From contig JBLGAR010000063.1 of NCBI GenBank assembly GCA_047612385.1, forward strand, positions 1 through 27,511: 27,511 nt of DNA, in the 5' to 3' direction. The DNA is from JBALVT01 sp047612385. GTDB lineage: Bacteria > Pseudomonadota > Gammaproteobacteria > Pseudomonadales > Halieaceae. How positions within the stretch are numbered: position 1 is the stretch's first letter; each line of letters begins with the position of its first letter. The position numbers and the translations under genes were made by a program. This document shows positions 1 through 8,423 of this stretch, one piece after another. A model generated the notes under the pieces. That model had not been told where the DNA came from and made no database searches. It saw only the letters and a program-made list of their open reading frames with translations.

Positions 1-1
1 T

Positions 2-1693
2 CTCTTCAGCGAATTCGCTTTGACGCTTGCCGGGGCAGTAATCCTGTCGGGGATTGTCGCTCTCACTCTGAGCCCAATGATGTGTTCGCGAGTCTTGAAA
101 AAACACGAGGATCAAGGTGGTTTCGCAGATTGGCTAGATCGACATTTTCAGATGCTCACCCACTACTATCAAAAGTTATTGTCCGCGAGCTTGGCCAACC
201 GCGGTGCAGTGCTGCTACTAAGCGCTATCATTATCGCCAGCCTGCCCGTGCTGTTCAGCCTCTCCCAGCAAGAGCTCGCCCCCCAAGAGGATGACGGTTA
301 CGTCTACGTGGTGGGAAACCCGCCTAGCTACGCCAACTTACACTACATCAACGCTTTCCTCGATCAAATGGTAGACACCTGGAAAGCCGTGCCGGAGGTG
401 ACCATGTCCTGGCAGGTGAGCTCGCCGACCTACAATTTCGGTGGTTTAACCTTAAGCCACTGGGATGAACGAGATCGTTCAGCTGCTGAGATAACGCTGG
501 AACTACAGGAAAAATTTGGCGAAATAGCGGGCCTGGAGCTGTTCGTATTTGGTAATCCTCCTCTCCCCGGATCGGATGCAGGCCTTCCGGTGAGCTTTGT
601 CGTGGCCTCTACAGCGCCCTATAAGGAGGTGCTTAGCGTTGGTGAGGCCTTACTCGATGCGGCGCGAAAATCGGGACTGTTTGCATTCGTGACGCAAACG
701 CTTGAATTCAGTCGCCCCGAACTTGGCGTCAATATCGACAGGGAACGGGCAGCGCGGCTGGGGATATCCATGCAAGATATTGGAGAAACTCTTGCGGTTA
801 TGCTGGGTGAAGCTGAAATTAACCGATTCGCAATGGAAGGACGCGCCTACAAAGTCATTCCACAAGCAGCGCAGGGATTTCGCTTAAACTCTCGCGAGCT
901 TGAGAAATACTATCTACGCACCGCCAGCGGTGAATTGGTTCCACTTTCTGCTGTCATCACGCTAGAAGAATCTGTGCAGCCCAATGTTCTCACTCAGTAT
1001 CAACAGATGAACAGCACTACTATTCAAGGGATGATGATGCCTCCTAACAGCCTCGGAACAGGGTTGGAATTTTTGCGGGAAACCTTGTATGACATCGCAC
1101 CGACTGGGTTTAGAGACGGTTACACCGAAGGATCTCGGGCATTCGTTCAAGAATCCGCTTCTTTTCCCGCGTTATTCAGCGTTTCGCTTATCATCATTTT
1201 CCTGGTGTTGGCCGCTCAATTTAATAGCTTCCGAGATCCACTAATCGTATTAGTTACCGTTCCACTGTCGATTTTCGGGGCCACTATTCCCATAGCGATG
1301 GGTGTCGTCAGCCTCAATATCTATACCCAGGTGGGTCTGCTCACCCTGATAGGGTTGATCAGTAAGCACGGAATTCTAATCGTAGATTTTGCCAACCAGC
1401 TGGTGGCCAAGGGTTTGAGTCGACAAGCAGCCGTTCTCGAGGCAGCTGCCCTGCGTCTGCGACCGATTCTTATGACAACTTTTGCAACAGTATTGGGCGT
1501 TGTACCCCTGGTGCTGGCCTCCGGTGCCGGCGCTAACAGCAGATTTGGAATCGGACTGATGATTGCCGCAGGAATGCTGGTGGGAACACTGTTTACGCTG
1601 TTCATTGTGCCCGTGTTTTACTTGCTCTGGAGGCAGGAGAAGGGTCCGGTTAGCGCGCACCTTGCCGATGAATTAAGTCCAACGGTTGGCTAA
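2..1693 (+). CDS. RND (HAE-1) efflux transporter permease, 5'-truncated
   Basis: This is the C-terminal part of an inner-membrane proton-driven RND pump that exports drugs or other amphiphiles with a periplasmic adaptor and an outer-membrane channel. The reading frame is open from base 2, so the N-terminal half lies outside the window; the ATG at 20 is internal. The visible order is TM6 (FALTLAGAV...LSPMMC), a cytoplasmic link, TM7 near residues 65-85, the second periplasmic porter and docking region, then TM8-TM12 over the last ~190 residues. The motif GLISKHGILIVDFAN in TM10 is typical of the HAE-1 group and keeps the lysine of the proton relay. The product ends QEKGPVSAHLADELSPTVG. It converges on the acyl-CoA synthetase gene with a 76-bp gap. 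Substrate and operon partners cannot be judged because the adaptor gene would be upstream. Confidence 0.93.
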   Translation, partial: LFSEFALTLAGAVILSGIVALTLSPMMCSRVLKKHEDQGGFADWLDRHFQMLTHYYQKLLSASLANRGAVLLLSAIIIASLPVLFSLSQQELAPQEDDGYVYVVGNPPSYANLHYINAFLDQMVDTWKAVPEVTMSWQVSSPTYNFGGLTLSHWDERDRSAAEITLELQEKFGEIAGLELFVFGNPPLPGSDAGLPVSFVVASTAPYKEVLSVGEALLDAARKSGLFAFVTQTLEFSRPELGVNIDRERAARLGISMQDIGETLAVMLGEAEINRFAMEGRAYKVIPQAAQGFRLNSRELEKYYLRTASGELVPLSAVITLEESVQPNVLTQYQQMNSTTIQGMMMPPNSLGTGLEFLRETLYDIAPTGFRDGYTEGSRAFVQESASFPALFSVSLIIIFLVLAAQFNSFRDPLIVLVTVPLSIFGATIPIAMGVVSLNIYTQVGLLTLIGLISKHGILIVDFANQLVAKGLSRQAAVLEAAALRLRPILMTTFATVLGVVPLVLASGAGANSRFGIGLMIAAGMLVGTLFTLFIVPVFYLLWRQEKGPVSAHLADELSPTVG

Positions 1694-1769
1694 TTAGCCT
1701 AGGCGCCCGTCACCCTTAGTTTGCAATGTTCACTGGATGGCGGGCGATATATGGGCTGGTCTTTTAAAC

Positions 1770-3311
1770 TCAGCCAGTACCACCTGTGTCCTTGTATTCA
1801 TCCGCCAAATGTCGCTTATACAACTTGCCATTATCCATCCGCGGCAGCTTTTCTTTAAAATCCACACTGCGGGGAACTTTAATTTTTGACACCCGTTCGC
1901 GCAGCCACTCCATTAGCTCTATTGCAAGTTCGTCGGTGGCATCCCCCCAGTGCATAGGCTCTACGACTGCTTTGACTTCCTCTCCAAACTCTTCATTGGG
2001 AATACCAAACACCGCCACGTCGGCAACCTTGTCATGGGTGATTAACAGGTTCTCAATTTCCTGGGGATACACATTCACGCCGCCAGAGATAATCATGAAG
2101 TTTTTGCGGTCGGTCAGATACAAAAAACCATCATCATCCAAATACCCGACATCGCCACAGGTTGCCCACCCCTTGTCGTTGTAGGCTTCTAAGGTTTTCT
2201 CTGGCGCATTGTGATACTCAAAGCGAGGGGCATCACTGGAAAAGTAAACGGTGCCTATTTCACCCGTAGGCAGTTCATTGCCATGGTCATCCACTATATG
2301 CAAAGCACCCATCATTGCCGGACCGACGGACCCTTTGTGAGCCAACCAACCCGCCGAATCAATGATAGTGGCACCAATGCCCTCGCTGGACGCGTAGTAC
2401 TCAAAGATTACCTCGCCCCACCAATCGATCATTTTTTCCTTAGTCTCGATGGGACACGGAGCTGCGGCATGGATTGCAACCTGCATAGAACTGGTGTCGT
2501 ATTTAAGTCTAATTTCATTGTCAAGTTTAAGCATTCGAATAAACATAATCGGTACCCACTGGCTGTGGGTAACTCTATGTTCCTGAATAAGCTGCAGCGC
2601 CCGCTCCGGATCAAAGTGCTCCATGATGATGGAGGTGCCGCCCTGATACAAAGACATCATGTTGTAATGCAGTGGCGCAGCGTGATACAGCGGCGCTGGC
2701 GATAAATAAACAGTCTCCTCACCAAAACCAAAGCCGGCACCAATTGTAGCCGCCATAAAATGCGGTGCAAAAACATCTTCTTGCGGAGCCGCCGTAAAAA
2801 TACCTTTGGGCTGACCGGTAGTACCCGAGGAGTAGAGCATGGGCATACCGTAGCTTTGATCATCGATTTCTGTGGTAGCTTGCATATCAGTTGCCACTTC
2901 CCAGGATTCGAAACCCTCGCGGATACCTCCGACCATATAGAAGTGCTCTACCGCCCCATCATTTGCCAATATCTGCTGGGCTAGATCAGCAAGTTTCAGG
3001 GAGCCGATAAACAACTTGGCACCACAGTTCTCAAGGATATAGGCGGTCTCATCTTGCTTCAGATGAGTACTGATGGGCGTAAAGATCAACCCACTGCGTT
3101 GCGCCGCCCAGCAGATCTCAAGGAACGCCCTATTGTTTTCCATCATTATTCCGATGTGATCCCCCGCTTTTAAACCCAGGGAACGAAACAATTGGGCCCC
3201 TTGATTGGAGCGCTCATCGAGCTGCCGGTAAGTCACCATCTCACCGGAATCCGCCATAACGATTGCGGGTTTATGCGGATAGGTCTGCGCCGTAATACTC
3301 GGATGTGGCAT
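1770..3311 (-). CDS. AMP-dependent acyl-CoA synthetase/ligase
   Basis: This 513-residue protein belongs to the ANL superfamily: it activates a carboxylic acid with ATP to an acyl-adenylate and transfers it to CoA in the cytoplasm. Visible motifs in order are the P-loop-like MLYSSGTTGQPKG near residues 158-170, the adenine-binding YYASSEG, the ribose-binding TCGDVGYLDDDG, the hinge TDRKNFMIISGGVNVYPQE, and the C-terminal catalytic lysine in NGKLYKR. Length fits FadD-like and medium-chain ligases, but the chain length of the substrate cannot be read from sequence. An AAGGA Shine-Dalgarno precedes the ATG. TesB lies 75 bp upstream on the same strand. Acyl-CoA making and acyl-CoA hydrolysing genes side by side suggest a role in fatty or aromatic acid handling. 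A candidate promoter sits in the gap, so it may be transcribed both alone and with tesB. Confidence 0.9.
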   Translation of the reverse strand: MPHPSITAQTYPHKPAIVMADSGEMVTYRQLDERSNQGAQLFRSLGLKAGDHIGIMMENNRAFLEICWAAQRSGLIFTPISTHLKQDETAYILENCGAKLFIGSLKLADLAQQILANDGAVEHFYMVGGIREGFESWEVATDMQATTEIDDQSYGMPMLYSSGTTGQPKGIFTAAPQEDVFAPHFMAATIGAGFGFGEETVYLSPAPLYHAAPLHYNMMSLYQGGTSIIMEHFDPERALQLIQEHRVTHSQWVPIMFIRMLKLDNEIRLKYDTSSMQVAIHAAAPCPIETKEKMIDWWGEVIFEYYASSEGIGATIIDSAGWLAHKGSVGPAMMGALHIVDDHGNELPTGEIGTVYFSSDAPRFEYHNAPEKTLEAYNDKGWATCGDVGYLDDDGFLYLTDRKNFMIISGGVNVYPQEIENLLITHDKVADVAVFGIPNEEFGEEVKAVVEPMHWGDATDELAIELMEWLRERVSKIKVPRSVDFKEKLPRMDNGKLYKRHLADEYKDTGGTG

Positions 3312-3347
3312 GGGGAATTCCTTAGTTTAGAAAGCTAATCAGCTCCT

Positions 3348-3377
3348 ACTATAGAACCGACTGGGCAGTGGATTCAA
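3348..3377 (-). promoter_or_regulatory. candidate sigma70 promoter for the acyl-CoA synthetase
   Basis: Reading the minus strand, TTGAAT (3377-3372) is followed after 18 bp by TATAGT (3353-3348), with 4/6 and 5/6 matches to the -35 and -10 consensus. It lies in the 75-bp gap between the tesB stop and the ligase start and would give a leader of about 30 nt. Judged by eye only. Confidence 0.4.
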
Positions 3378-3386
3378 CGCTTTAGA

Positions 3387-4244
3387 TCAACACTTGCGCA
3401 TCAAACCCTGCTGGACCGTATTGGCGACTAATTTCCCCTCCCGAGTATAGAAACTACCCTGGGCGAGACCTCGACCGTTACCGACCGCACTGGCTTCCAC
3501 AACGTGGAGCAGCCATTCATCCGCGCGAAAGTCGTCGTGAAACCACAGGGCATGATCCAGACTGGCAACCTGCAGGTGCGGGTCTATAAAATGTCGGCCG
3601 TGAGCAATGAGACAAACATCGATCAAAAATGCATCCGATAAGTAGGCCAATAGTGCCGGGTGACGACCGGGCCCATCGGGAATTGGGCCCGCTGTTTTCA
3701 TCCACACCTGCAGTTTCGGCTCGCGCACCACGGGATTGTCCCAATCTATCGGCTCGACAACCCGTACATCCAGATCCGGCCCTGTGGTTATCATAAACTC
3801 CTCGTTGAGGTTCGCTGCCTGTAAGCCCAATTCCCGCTCGCTCAGTAAGTCCTCAGGAGGAGGAACATCTGGCATCACAGACTGATAGTCGTCACCCTCT
3901 GACGGATCCTGGAACGACAGGGTACTGACCAGAATAGTCTTGCCATTTTGACTGGCCACGACGCGACGAGAGCTAAAACTCATGCCGTCGCGGACCACTT
4001 CCACCTGCAACGCTATGGGCACTTTGGGATTACCCGGACGCAGGAAGTAAGCGTGCTGTGAGTGCACTTCCCTGCCCGTGACCACTGTGGCGGCGGCTGC
4101 ACTGATACACTGCGCCAACACTTGCCCTCCGTAGACCCTGAAGGCTTCTGGGTGCATGTTCTGTGCGGTAAAATCGAGTTCACTATCGCCCTTATCCACT
4201 TTAGGTGTCAGGACATCAAGGAGTTGCTCTAATGTATCTTGCAT
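3387..4244 (-). CDS. tesB: acyl-CoA thioesterase II (TesB)
   Basis: This cytoplasmic double-hotdog thioesterase hydrolyses acyl-CoA to free acid and CoA. Its 285 residues match the usual family length (286 in E. coli). The N-terminal hotdog carries RVYGGQVLAQ and HSQHAYFLRPG; the C-terminal hotdog carries LSDAFLIDV, QVASLDHALWFH and TVQQGLMR. From memory of the E. coli triad Asp204-Thr228-Gln278, the residues here are Asp204, Ser228 and Gln278, so the threonine is replaced by serine, a conservative change. The gene is the first of a minus-strand pair with the acyl-CoA synthetase and is divergent from the D-amino-acid operon, sharing a 141-bp control region with it. The assignment is firm; the physiological substrate is not known. 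Confidence 0.94.
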   Translation of the reverse strand: MQDTLEQLLDVLTPKVDKGDSELDFTAQNMHPEAFRVYGGQVLAQCISAAAATVVTGREVHSQHAYFLRPGNPKVPIALQVEVVRDGMSFSSRRVVASQNGKTILVSTLSFQDPSEGDDYQSVMPDVPPPEDLLSERELGLQAANLNEEFMITTGPDLDVRVVEPIDWDNPVVREPKLQVWMKTAGPIPDGPGRHPALLAYLSDAFLIDVCLIAHGRHFIDPHLQVASLDHALWFHDDFRADEWLLHVVEASAVGNGRGLAQGSFYTREGKLVANTVQQGLMRKC

Positions 4245-4321
4245 TTACAGTGCTCCATGAGCATCACCACGCCCAGCATCGGCCTGGTGGTTTGGTTGTG
4301 ATGAGTACCGCCATGGGGTTA

Positions 4322-4356
4322 TTGTTGCACCGGCGGCACTATCGATATTATTGATA
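4322..4356. promoter_or_regulatory. divergent control region: candidate promoter and imperfect palindrome
   Basis: The 141-bp gap between tesB and the DUF1445 gene contains an AT-rich imperfect inverted repeat, TATCGATA-T-TATTGATA (4340-4356), with 8-bp arms and one mismatch. On the plus strand TTGTTG (4322-4327) and TATTAT (4346-4351) are 18 bp apart and could be a -35/-10 pair for the D-amino-acid operon, with the palindrome over the -10. This would suit a repressor site, but no regulator gene is adjacent. Spotted by eye. Confidence 0.33.
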
Positions 4357-4385
4357 AACAATCACGCTGCAACGCGAGGCACCTA

Positions 4386-5171
4386 ATGGCTGTAACTAAT
4401 TCCCCCCAGGCTCTGCGGAACAAAATTCGCGACGGCGGACATACCGGCAATACTTCAGGCTTCGCGCCGGGTTATGTGCAGTGCAACATTGTAATTTTGC
4501 CCGCCGAACAAGCCAATGATTTTCTCAGATTCTGTCAGCTAAACCCCAAGCCGTGCCCGCTCATAGCCCAGGCCAATAATCCTGGAGATTTTACCCTACC
4601 CAAATTAGGCGATATCGACATACGAAGTGATGTCCCCAGCTACCGCGTATTCGAAAATGGGGAGATGGTTGAGGAGCGCTCCGATATTTCCGAGCTGTGG
4701 CGAGACGATCTGGTGACGTTTGCACTGGGCTGTTCCTTCTCTTTTGAAGAAGCCTTGTTGGCGGACGGGCTGGAGGTTCGCAATGTCACTCAAAAAACCA
4801 ACGTACCCATGTATCGCAGTAATATTGATTGTACGCCTGCCGGTCCATTTGCGGGAAAAATGGTCGTTAGCATGCGCCCTTTCCTCGCAGCCCACGCCAT
4901 CCGCGCTGTTCAAATTTGCACGCGTTTCCCCTCTGTGCACGGTGCGCCCATACACCTGGGAGACCCCTCTTTAATCGGCATAGACGATATCAACACCACA
5001 GACTATGGCGACCCTGTAACCTTAAAAGACAATGAAATCCCAGTCTTCTGGGCCTGCGGTGTCACTCCCCAGGTCGCGTTGGAGGCTGCCAAGCTTCCCT
5101 TCGCCATCACCCACAGCCCCGGTTGCATGCTGGTTACCGACGTTCCCAACAGCCAACTGGCTATAATGTAA
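4386..5171 (+). CDS. DUF1445 family protein, D-glutamate cyclase N-terminal half (YcsI-like)
   Basis: This 261-residue soluble protein is a standalone DUF1445 member (often named putative hydro-lyase). Conserved blocks are FCQLNPKPCPL (49-59), GCSFSFEEALL (115-125), NVPMYRSNI (139-147), RFPSVHGAPIHLGDP (180-194), PVFWACGVTPQ (219-229) and ITHSPGCMLVTD (241-252). In animal DGLUCY this domain is fused to a DUF4392 domain and the whole enzyme cyclises D-glutamate to 5-oxo-D-proline; B. subtilis ycsI lies in an operon with the 5-oxoprolinase genes. Here it opens a seven-gene operon: pxpA follows after 23 bp and the DUF4392 gene lies three genes downstream. A GAGG Shine-Dalgarno precedes the ATG. 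Family is clear; the D-glutamate cyclase role is inferred from the fused homologue and from context. Confidence 0.9.
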   Translation: MAVTNSPQALRNKIRDGGHTGNTSGFAPGYVQCNIVILPAEQANDFLRFCQLNPKPCPLIAQANNPGDFTLPKLGDIDIRSDVPSYRVFENGEMVEERSDISELWRDDLVTFALGCSFSFEEALLADGLEVRNVTQKTNVPMYRSNIDCTPAGPFAGKMVVSMRPFLAAHAIRAVQICTRFPSVHGAPIHLGDPSLIGIDDINTTDYGDPVTLKDNEIPVFWACGVTPQVALEAAKLPFAITHSPGCMLVTDVPNSQLAIM

Positions 5172-5194
5172 TCAGGCCCAGTAAGAGGTATTAG

Positions 5195-5926
5195 ATGTTA
5201 CTCAATTGTGATCTCGGTGAAAGTTACGGCAGCTGGTCTATGGGCATGGACGAACAGGTTATGCCCTTTATCGACCAGGCCAATATCGCCTGCGGCTTTC
5301 ATGGCGGAGACCCCGTCACCATCTGCCACACCTTGCGCCTTGCAGCAAAACATTCGGTGTTAGTGGGTGCACACCCGGCCTACCCCGACCTGGTCGGTTT
5401 TGGCCGACGATCCATGAACTTGTCCAGGGAAGAAATTGTAGCGTGCGTGTTGTATCAAGTCTCGGCGCTGGACGGGATGTCCGCAAGCCTGGGCGTTGAG
5501 CTTGGATATGTTAAACCTCATGGCGCTCTGTACAACGACATGATGGCGAAATCGGAGGTTCGGGCGGCGATTATGGAGGCCGTGATATCCTTCCATCGCC
5601 CGTTAAAACTGATGTTGCAGGCCACCCCTGCAGCCAAACTTATTCGAGAAGAAGCAAGCGAGATTGGCTTAGAACTGTCCTTTGAAGCTTTTGCCGATCG
5701 CTGCTATGACGATGATGGAAAGCTGCTTGCCAGGAGTAAATCAGGCGCCGTACACAATCGAGAAAAAATGTTGGCGCAGGTTGAACAGCTGCGCGCACTA
5801 GGCACGGTAACCACCGTCAGCGGGCACAGTTTATCATTAGAGGCGGATACACTGTGTGTGCATGGCGATAACGTGGAAGGTGTCCGGGCGATCGAAGAGA
5901 TTCGTGCCCTGGTGGATGGAAGCTAA
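5195..5926 (+). CDS. pxpA: 5-oxoprolinase subunit PxpA (LamB/YcsF family)
   Basis: PxpA is one of three subunits of the prokaryotic ATP-dependent 5-oxoprolinase that opens 5-oxoproline (pyroglutamate) to glutamate in the cytoplasm. The 243-residue protein shows the family signatures NCDLGES (4-10), ANIACGFHGGDP (29-40), GAHPAYPDLVGFGRR (58-72) and VKPHGALYN, consistent with the polysaccharide-deacetylase-like barrel of YcsF. Length matches the usual ~245-250. The start has a good AAGAGG Shine-Dalgarno. pxpB starts 6 bp after the stop and pxpC overlaps pxpB, so the three subunits should be made together. There is no sign of frameshift or truncation. Confidence 0.95.
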   Translation: MLLNCDLGESYGSWSMGMDEQVMPFIDQANIACGFHGGDPVTICHTLRLAAKHSVLVGAHPAYPDLVGFGRRSMNLSREEIVACVLYQVSALDGMSASLGVELGYVKPHGALYNDMMAKSEVRAAIMEAVISFHRPLKLMLQATPAAKLIREEASEIGLELSFEAFADRCYDDDGKLLARSKSGAVHNREKMLAQVEQLRALGTVTTVSGHSLSLEADTLCVHGDNVEGVRAIEEIRALVDGS

Positions 5927-5932
5927 GCGCCC

Positions 5933-6613
5933 GTGAAACTCCAAAGCGCAGGCGAAAATGCCATGATTTTATACCTGGGTGAGGAAACCAGCCCGGAAGT
6001 TTCAGCTCGTGTTCAGGCGGCGGCTCAGGCGATAGAAAATGCTCTGGGGGATGACTTGATTGATTTGGTCCCCTCCTATGCTTCGTTGCTTATCATCTAC
6101 AATCCTCTGCAAACCGACCACCTAAAAGTTCGCAAGCAGGTGCACAACTCAATGAACGCCCTGGTGGCAAGTGATCAGAATCAGGGCCGCCTTGTTATCC
6201 TACCGGTCTACTATTCCTCCGAGTCTGGGGAGGATCTAGACGCGCTGGCTGAGCGCGCGGCAATGTCCACGGCGGATGTCATCGACTTGCATTCGGGCGA
6301 TGAGTATCGGGTTTATGCCATTGGTTTCGCTCCTGGTTTTGCCTATCTCGGTGAAGTGGACGCGCGCATTGCAGCACCGCGCCTCGCCACTCCGCGGCAA
6401 AAAGTTCCCCGGGGTGCGGTGGCAATTGCGGACCGGCAAACCGCAGTCTATCCAGCGGTTTCCCCGGGGGGATGGAACTTGATTGGCCGCTGCCCCCAGC
6501 GCATGTTCAACCCCGATACCACCCCAACCATGCCCGTGGCAGTTGGCGACAAGGTCAAGTTCGAACCGATTAGTCGAGATCGCTTTATTGAGTTGGGAGG
6601 ACAGTTGAAGTGA
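5933..6613 (+). CDS. pxpB: 5-oxoprolinase subunit PxpB (KipI family)
   Basis: PxpB pairs with PxpC to form the ATP-using part of the 5-oxoprolinase. The 226-residue product carries the KipI/allophanate hydrolase subunit 1 blocks IGFAPGFAYLGEVD, APRLATPRQKVPRGAVAIA and YPAVSPGGWNLIGRCP. The start is a GTG six bases after the pxpA stop; no better ATG exists upstream in frame and the N-terminus VKLQSAGENAMILYLG aligns with the normal family start. Its stop overlaps the GTG start of pxpC in a GTGA tetranucleotide, which suggests translational coupling of the two subunits. In B. subtilis the homologue KipI was first described as a KinA inhibitor; with pxpA and pxpC adjacent the 5-oxoprolinase role is the more likely one. 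Confidence 0.94.
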   Translation: MKLQSAGENAMILYLGEETSPEVSARVQAAAQAIENALGDDLIDLVPSYASLLIIYNPLQTDHLKVRKQVHNSMNALVASDQNQGRLVILPVYYSSESGEDLDALAERAAMSTADVIDLHSGDEYRVYAIGFAPGFAYLGEVDARIAAPRLATPRQKVPRGAVAIADRQTAVYPAVSPGGWNLIGRCPQRMFNPDTTPTMPVAVGDKVKFEPISRDRFIELGGQLK

Positions 6614-7548
6614 GCTTCGAAGTTCTCCAGCCAGGTATTCTAAGCCTATTGCAAGATGAAGGTCGCTACGGCCAGCACGCCATAGGCCTGACAACGGGTG
6701 GCCCTATGGACCCGCATGCCTATCGGCTGTGCAACCGCCTGTTGCAAAACTCCGACAACAGTACTGCCTTGGAAGTGAGTTTTGGCGGCCTGCATCTGAA
6801 GGCACATGTCGACAGCTTCATCTGTGTCGCCGGTGCCAATATGCCTCTGCTCATCAATGATCAAGACAGAGCGCTGTGGCAAGTTCACAAAATCCATGCT
6901 GGAGACATCATTCGTCTGGATTTCGCGACACGGGGCGCTAGAGCCTACCTTGGATGCGCGGATGGCTTCGATATACCTTATAGCTTTGGCAGCAGCGCAA
7001 CCGTTATGCGTGAACATGTTGGTGGCCTTAATGGCGACAAAATAAAAGCGGGAGACCGGCTCCCCTGCTCTGGGATTTCTCACCGAAAAGCATTGTCTTT
7101 AGCCGCGGAACTACAGCCAGAGTATTCCAAGAAAATTTGCGTCAGAGTTATTCCTGGCTACCAGGAACAGCAATTCAACCGTATTCAACAGCGTAGATTC
7201 TACAATAATGAATTTGTAGTATCAGATCGATGTGACCGCATGGGGTATCGACTTGAAGGTTCTCCCGTGCGCTGCGATATCGAGGGAATTTTGTCAGAAG
7301 GTATTTGCTATGGCGCCATTCAAATACCCGCCGATGGTCAACCCATTGTGCTACTCAATGATCGGCAGACGATCGGTGGCTACCCAAAAATAGGCTCGGC
7401 ATTGTCCTTGGATGCTGCGAAGCTCTCGCAAATGACTCCGGGTTGCTCAGTGACGTTCGAGCCCATTAGTATTCATGGCGCGCACAATGCACTCCATATG
7501 GCGCACAGTTTTACCACTCGTTTGCCTCTCGAAGAGAGGGATCTATGA
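6610..7548 (+). CDS. pxpC: 5-oxoprolinase subunit PxpC (KipA family)
   Basis: PxpC is the biotin-dependent carboxyltransferase-like (KipA, allophanate hydrolase subunit 2) partner of PxpB. The 312-residue protein begins with the signature FEVLQPGILSLLQDEGRYGQ, followed by GLTTGGPMDPHAYRLCNRLL, the ICVAGANMPL block, the SDRCDRMGYRLEG segment near residue 210 and GAIQIPADGQPIVLLNDRQT near residue 240. All are typical and uninterrupted. It starts at a GTG overlapping the pxpB stop and ends in ATGA, overlapping the start of the DUF4392 gene by 4 bp. This tight joining of the 5-oxoprolinase to a cyclase-domain gene supports a common pathway. Confidence 0.94.
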   Translation: MSFEVLQPGILSLLQDEGRYGQHAIGLTTGGPMDPHAYRLCNRLLQNSDNSTALEVSFGGLHLKAHVDSFICVAGANMPLLINDQDRALWQVHKIHAGDIIRLDFATRGARAYLGCADGFDIPYSFGSSATVMREHVGGLNGDKIKAGDRLPCSGISHRKALSLAAELQPEYSKKICVRVIPGYQEQQFNRIQQRRFYNNEFVVSDRCDRMGYRLEGSPVRCDIEGILSEGICYGAIQIPADGQPIVLLNDRQTIGGYPKIGSALSLDAAKLSQMTPGCSVTFEPISIHGAHNALHMAHSFTTRLPLEERDL

Positions 7549-8390
7549 CTGAAACAGAACTAAGCCAGGCGATTGAAAACCTATTGGTTGCGCGCAATCT
7601 CCGCCAGATGCAAACTGCTCAAGCAGCCCTGAAACCCGGATACTTTTTGCGGGCAGCTAGCCACCTGCGATCACTGGAAGGAAACATCATAATCGGAACT
7701 GGATTTCCGGTGAATGATACCTTCGAAACTGACGGTCCCTTGGGCGCCATCGCTTTGTATGATGCATTGGAAAAACTGGGCGGTCAGCCCTGGCTAGCTT
7801 GTGCAGCGCCGTTATCAGTGGCCCTGTCTGGTGACTATCGAATTCTGGAACTATCCGCAAAAAGCCTGGCGGATGCTGAACGCCAAGCGCAAGAGACACT
7901 GGCTCAACTGCAGCCACAGGCCATTATTTCAATAGAACGACCGGGGCTCGCGGAGGACGATCGGTACTACAATATGCGTGGCGAGGATATTACCCCTCGC
8001 TGCGCATTTTTTGACCCTTTTCTAAACCTTGCAAGCTGTCCTACAATCGCCATTGGAGATGGCGGCAATGAAATTGGTATGGGGAATATCCTCAGCGCGA
8101 TTGCCGGCCTGGACATTAAGGCCTCGGTGACTGGCTGCGACGAACTGCTGGTTGCAGACGTATCTAACTGGGGTGCCCACGGTCTGATTGCCTTTCTTGA
8201 TTTGTGGTCAAACGAAAATCTGTTGGAAGCTATGTCCCCTCTTTCGATACTCGAATACCTGTCTGCCAAAGGTAGCGTAGACGGGGTCAGCAGAGAGAAC
8301 ACGCTGACAGAAGACGGATTAGATGCAGCCGAAGGAATTGGTGTCATCGCAGAATTGATCGATCTTGTAAGAACAGCAAAAAGTCGTTAA
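7545..8390 (+). CDS. DUF4392 family protein, D-glutamate cyclase C-terminal half
   Basis: This 281-residue soluble protein matches the C-terminal domain of animal D-glutamate cyclase (DGLUCY). Recognisable blocks are the glycine-rich GTGFPVNDTFETDGPLGA (51-68), which looks like a nucleotide- or phosphate-binding turn, the acidic stretch near RPGLAEDDRYYNMRGEDI (132-149) and GDGGNEIGMGN (171-181). In animals this domain is fused behind DUF1445; here the DUF1445 partner is the first gene of the same operon, three genes upstream. The start overlaps the pxpC stop (ATGA) with a GAGAGGGA Shine-Dalgarno. The aminotransferase gene follows after 33 bp. Family membership is well supported by these motifs; whether it forms a complex with the DUF1445 protein is inference. 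Confidence 0.87.
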   Translation: MTETELSQAIENLLVARNLRQMQTAQAALKPGYFLRAASHLRSLEGNIIIGTGFPVNDTFETDGPLGAIALYDALEKLGGQPWLACAAPLSVALSGDYRILELSAKSLADAERQAQETLAQLQPQAIISIERPGLAEDDRYYNMRGEDITPRCAFFDPFLNLASCPTIAIGDGGNEIGMGNILSAIAGLDIKASVTGCDELLVADVSNWGAHGLIAFLDLWSNENLLEAMSPLSILEYLSAKGSVDGVSRENTLTEDGLDAAEGIGVIAELIDLVRTAKSR

Positions 8391-8423
8391 CACCACTAGA
8401 GTTGTCGAAAAAAGGACTATTTC

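Noticed and set aside
1694..1769. CGCCCG/CGGGCG inverted pair between the RND gene and the acyl-CoA ligase as a shared terminator
   Set aside because: The loop is about 35 bases and no T tract follows on either strand.
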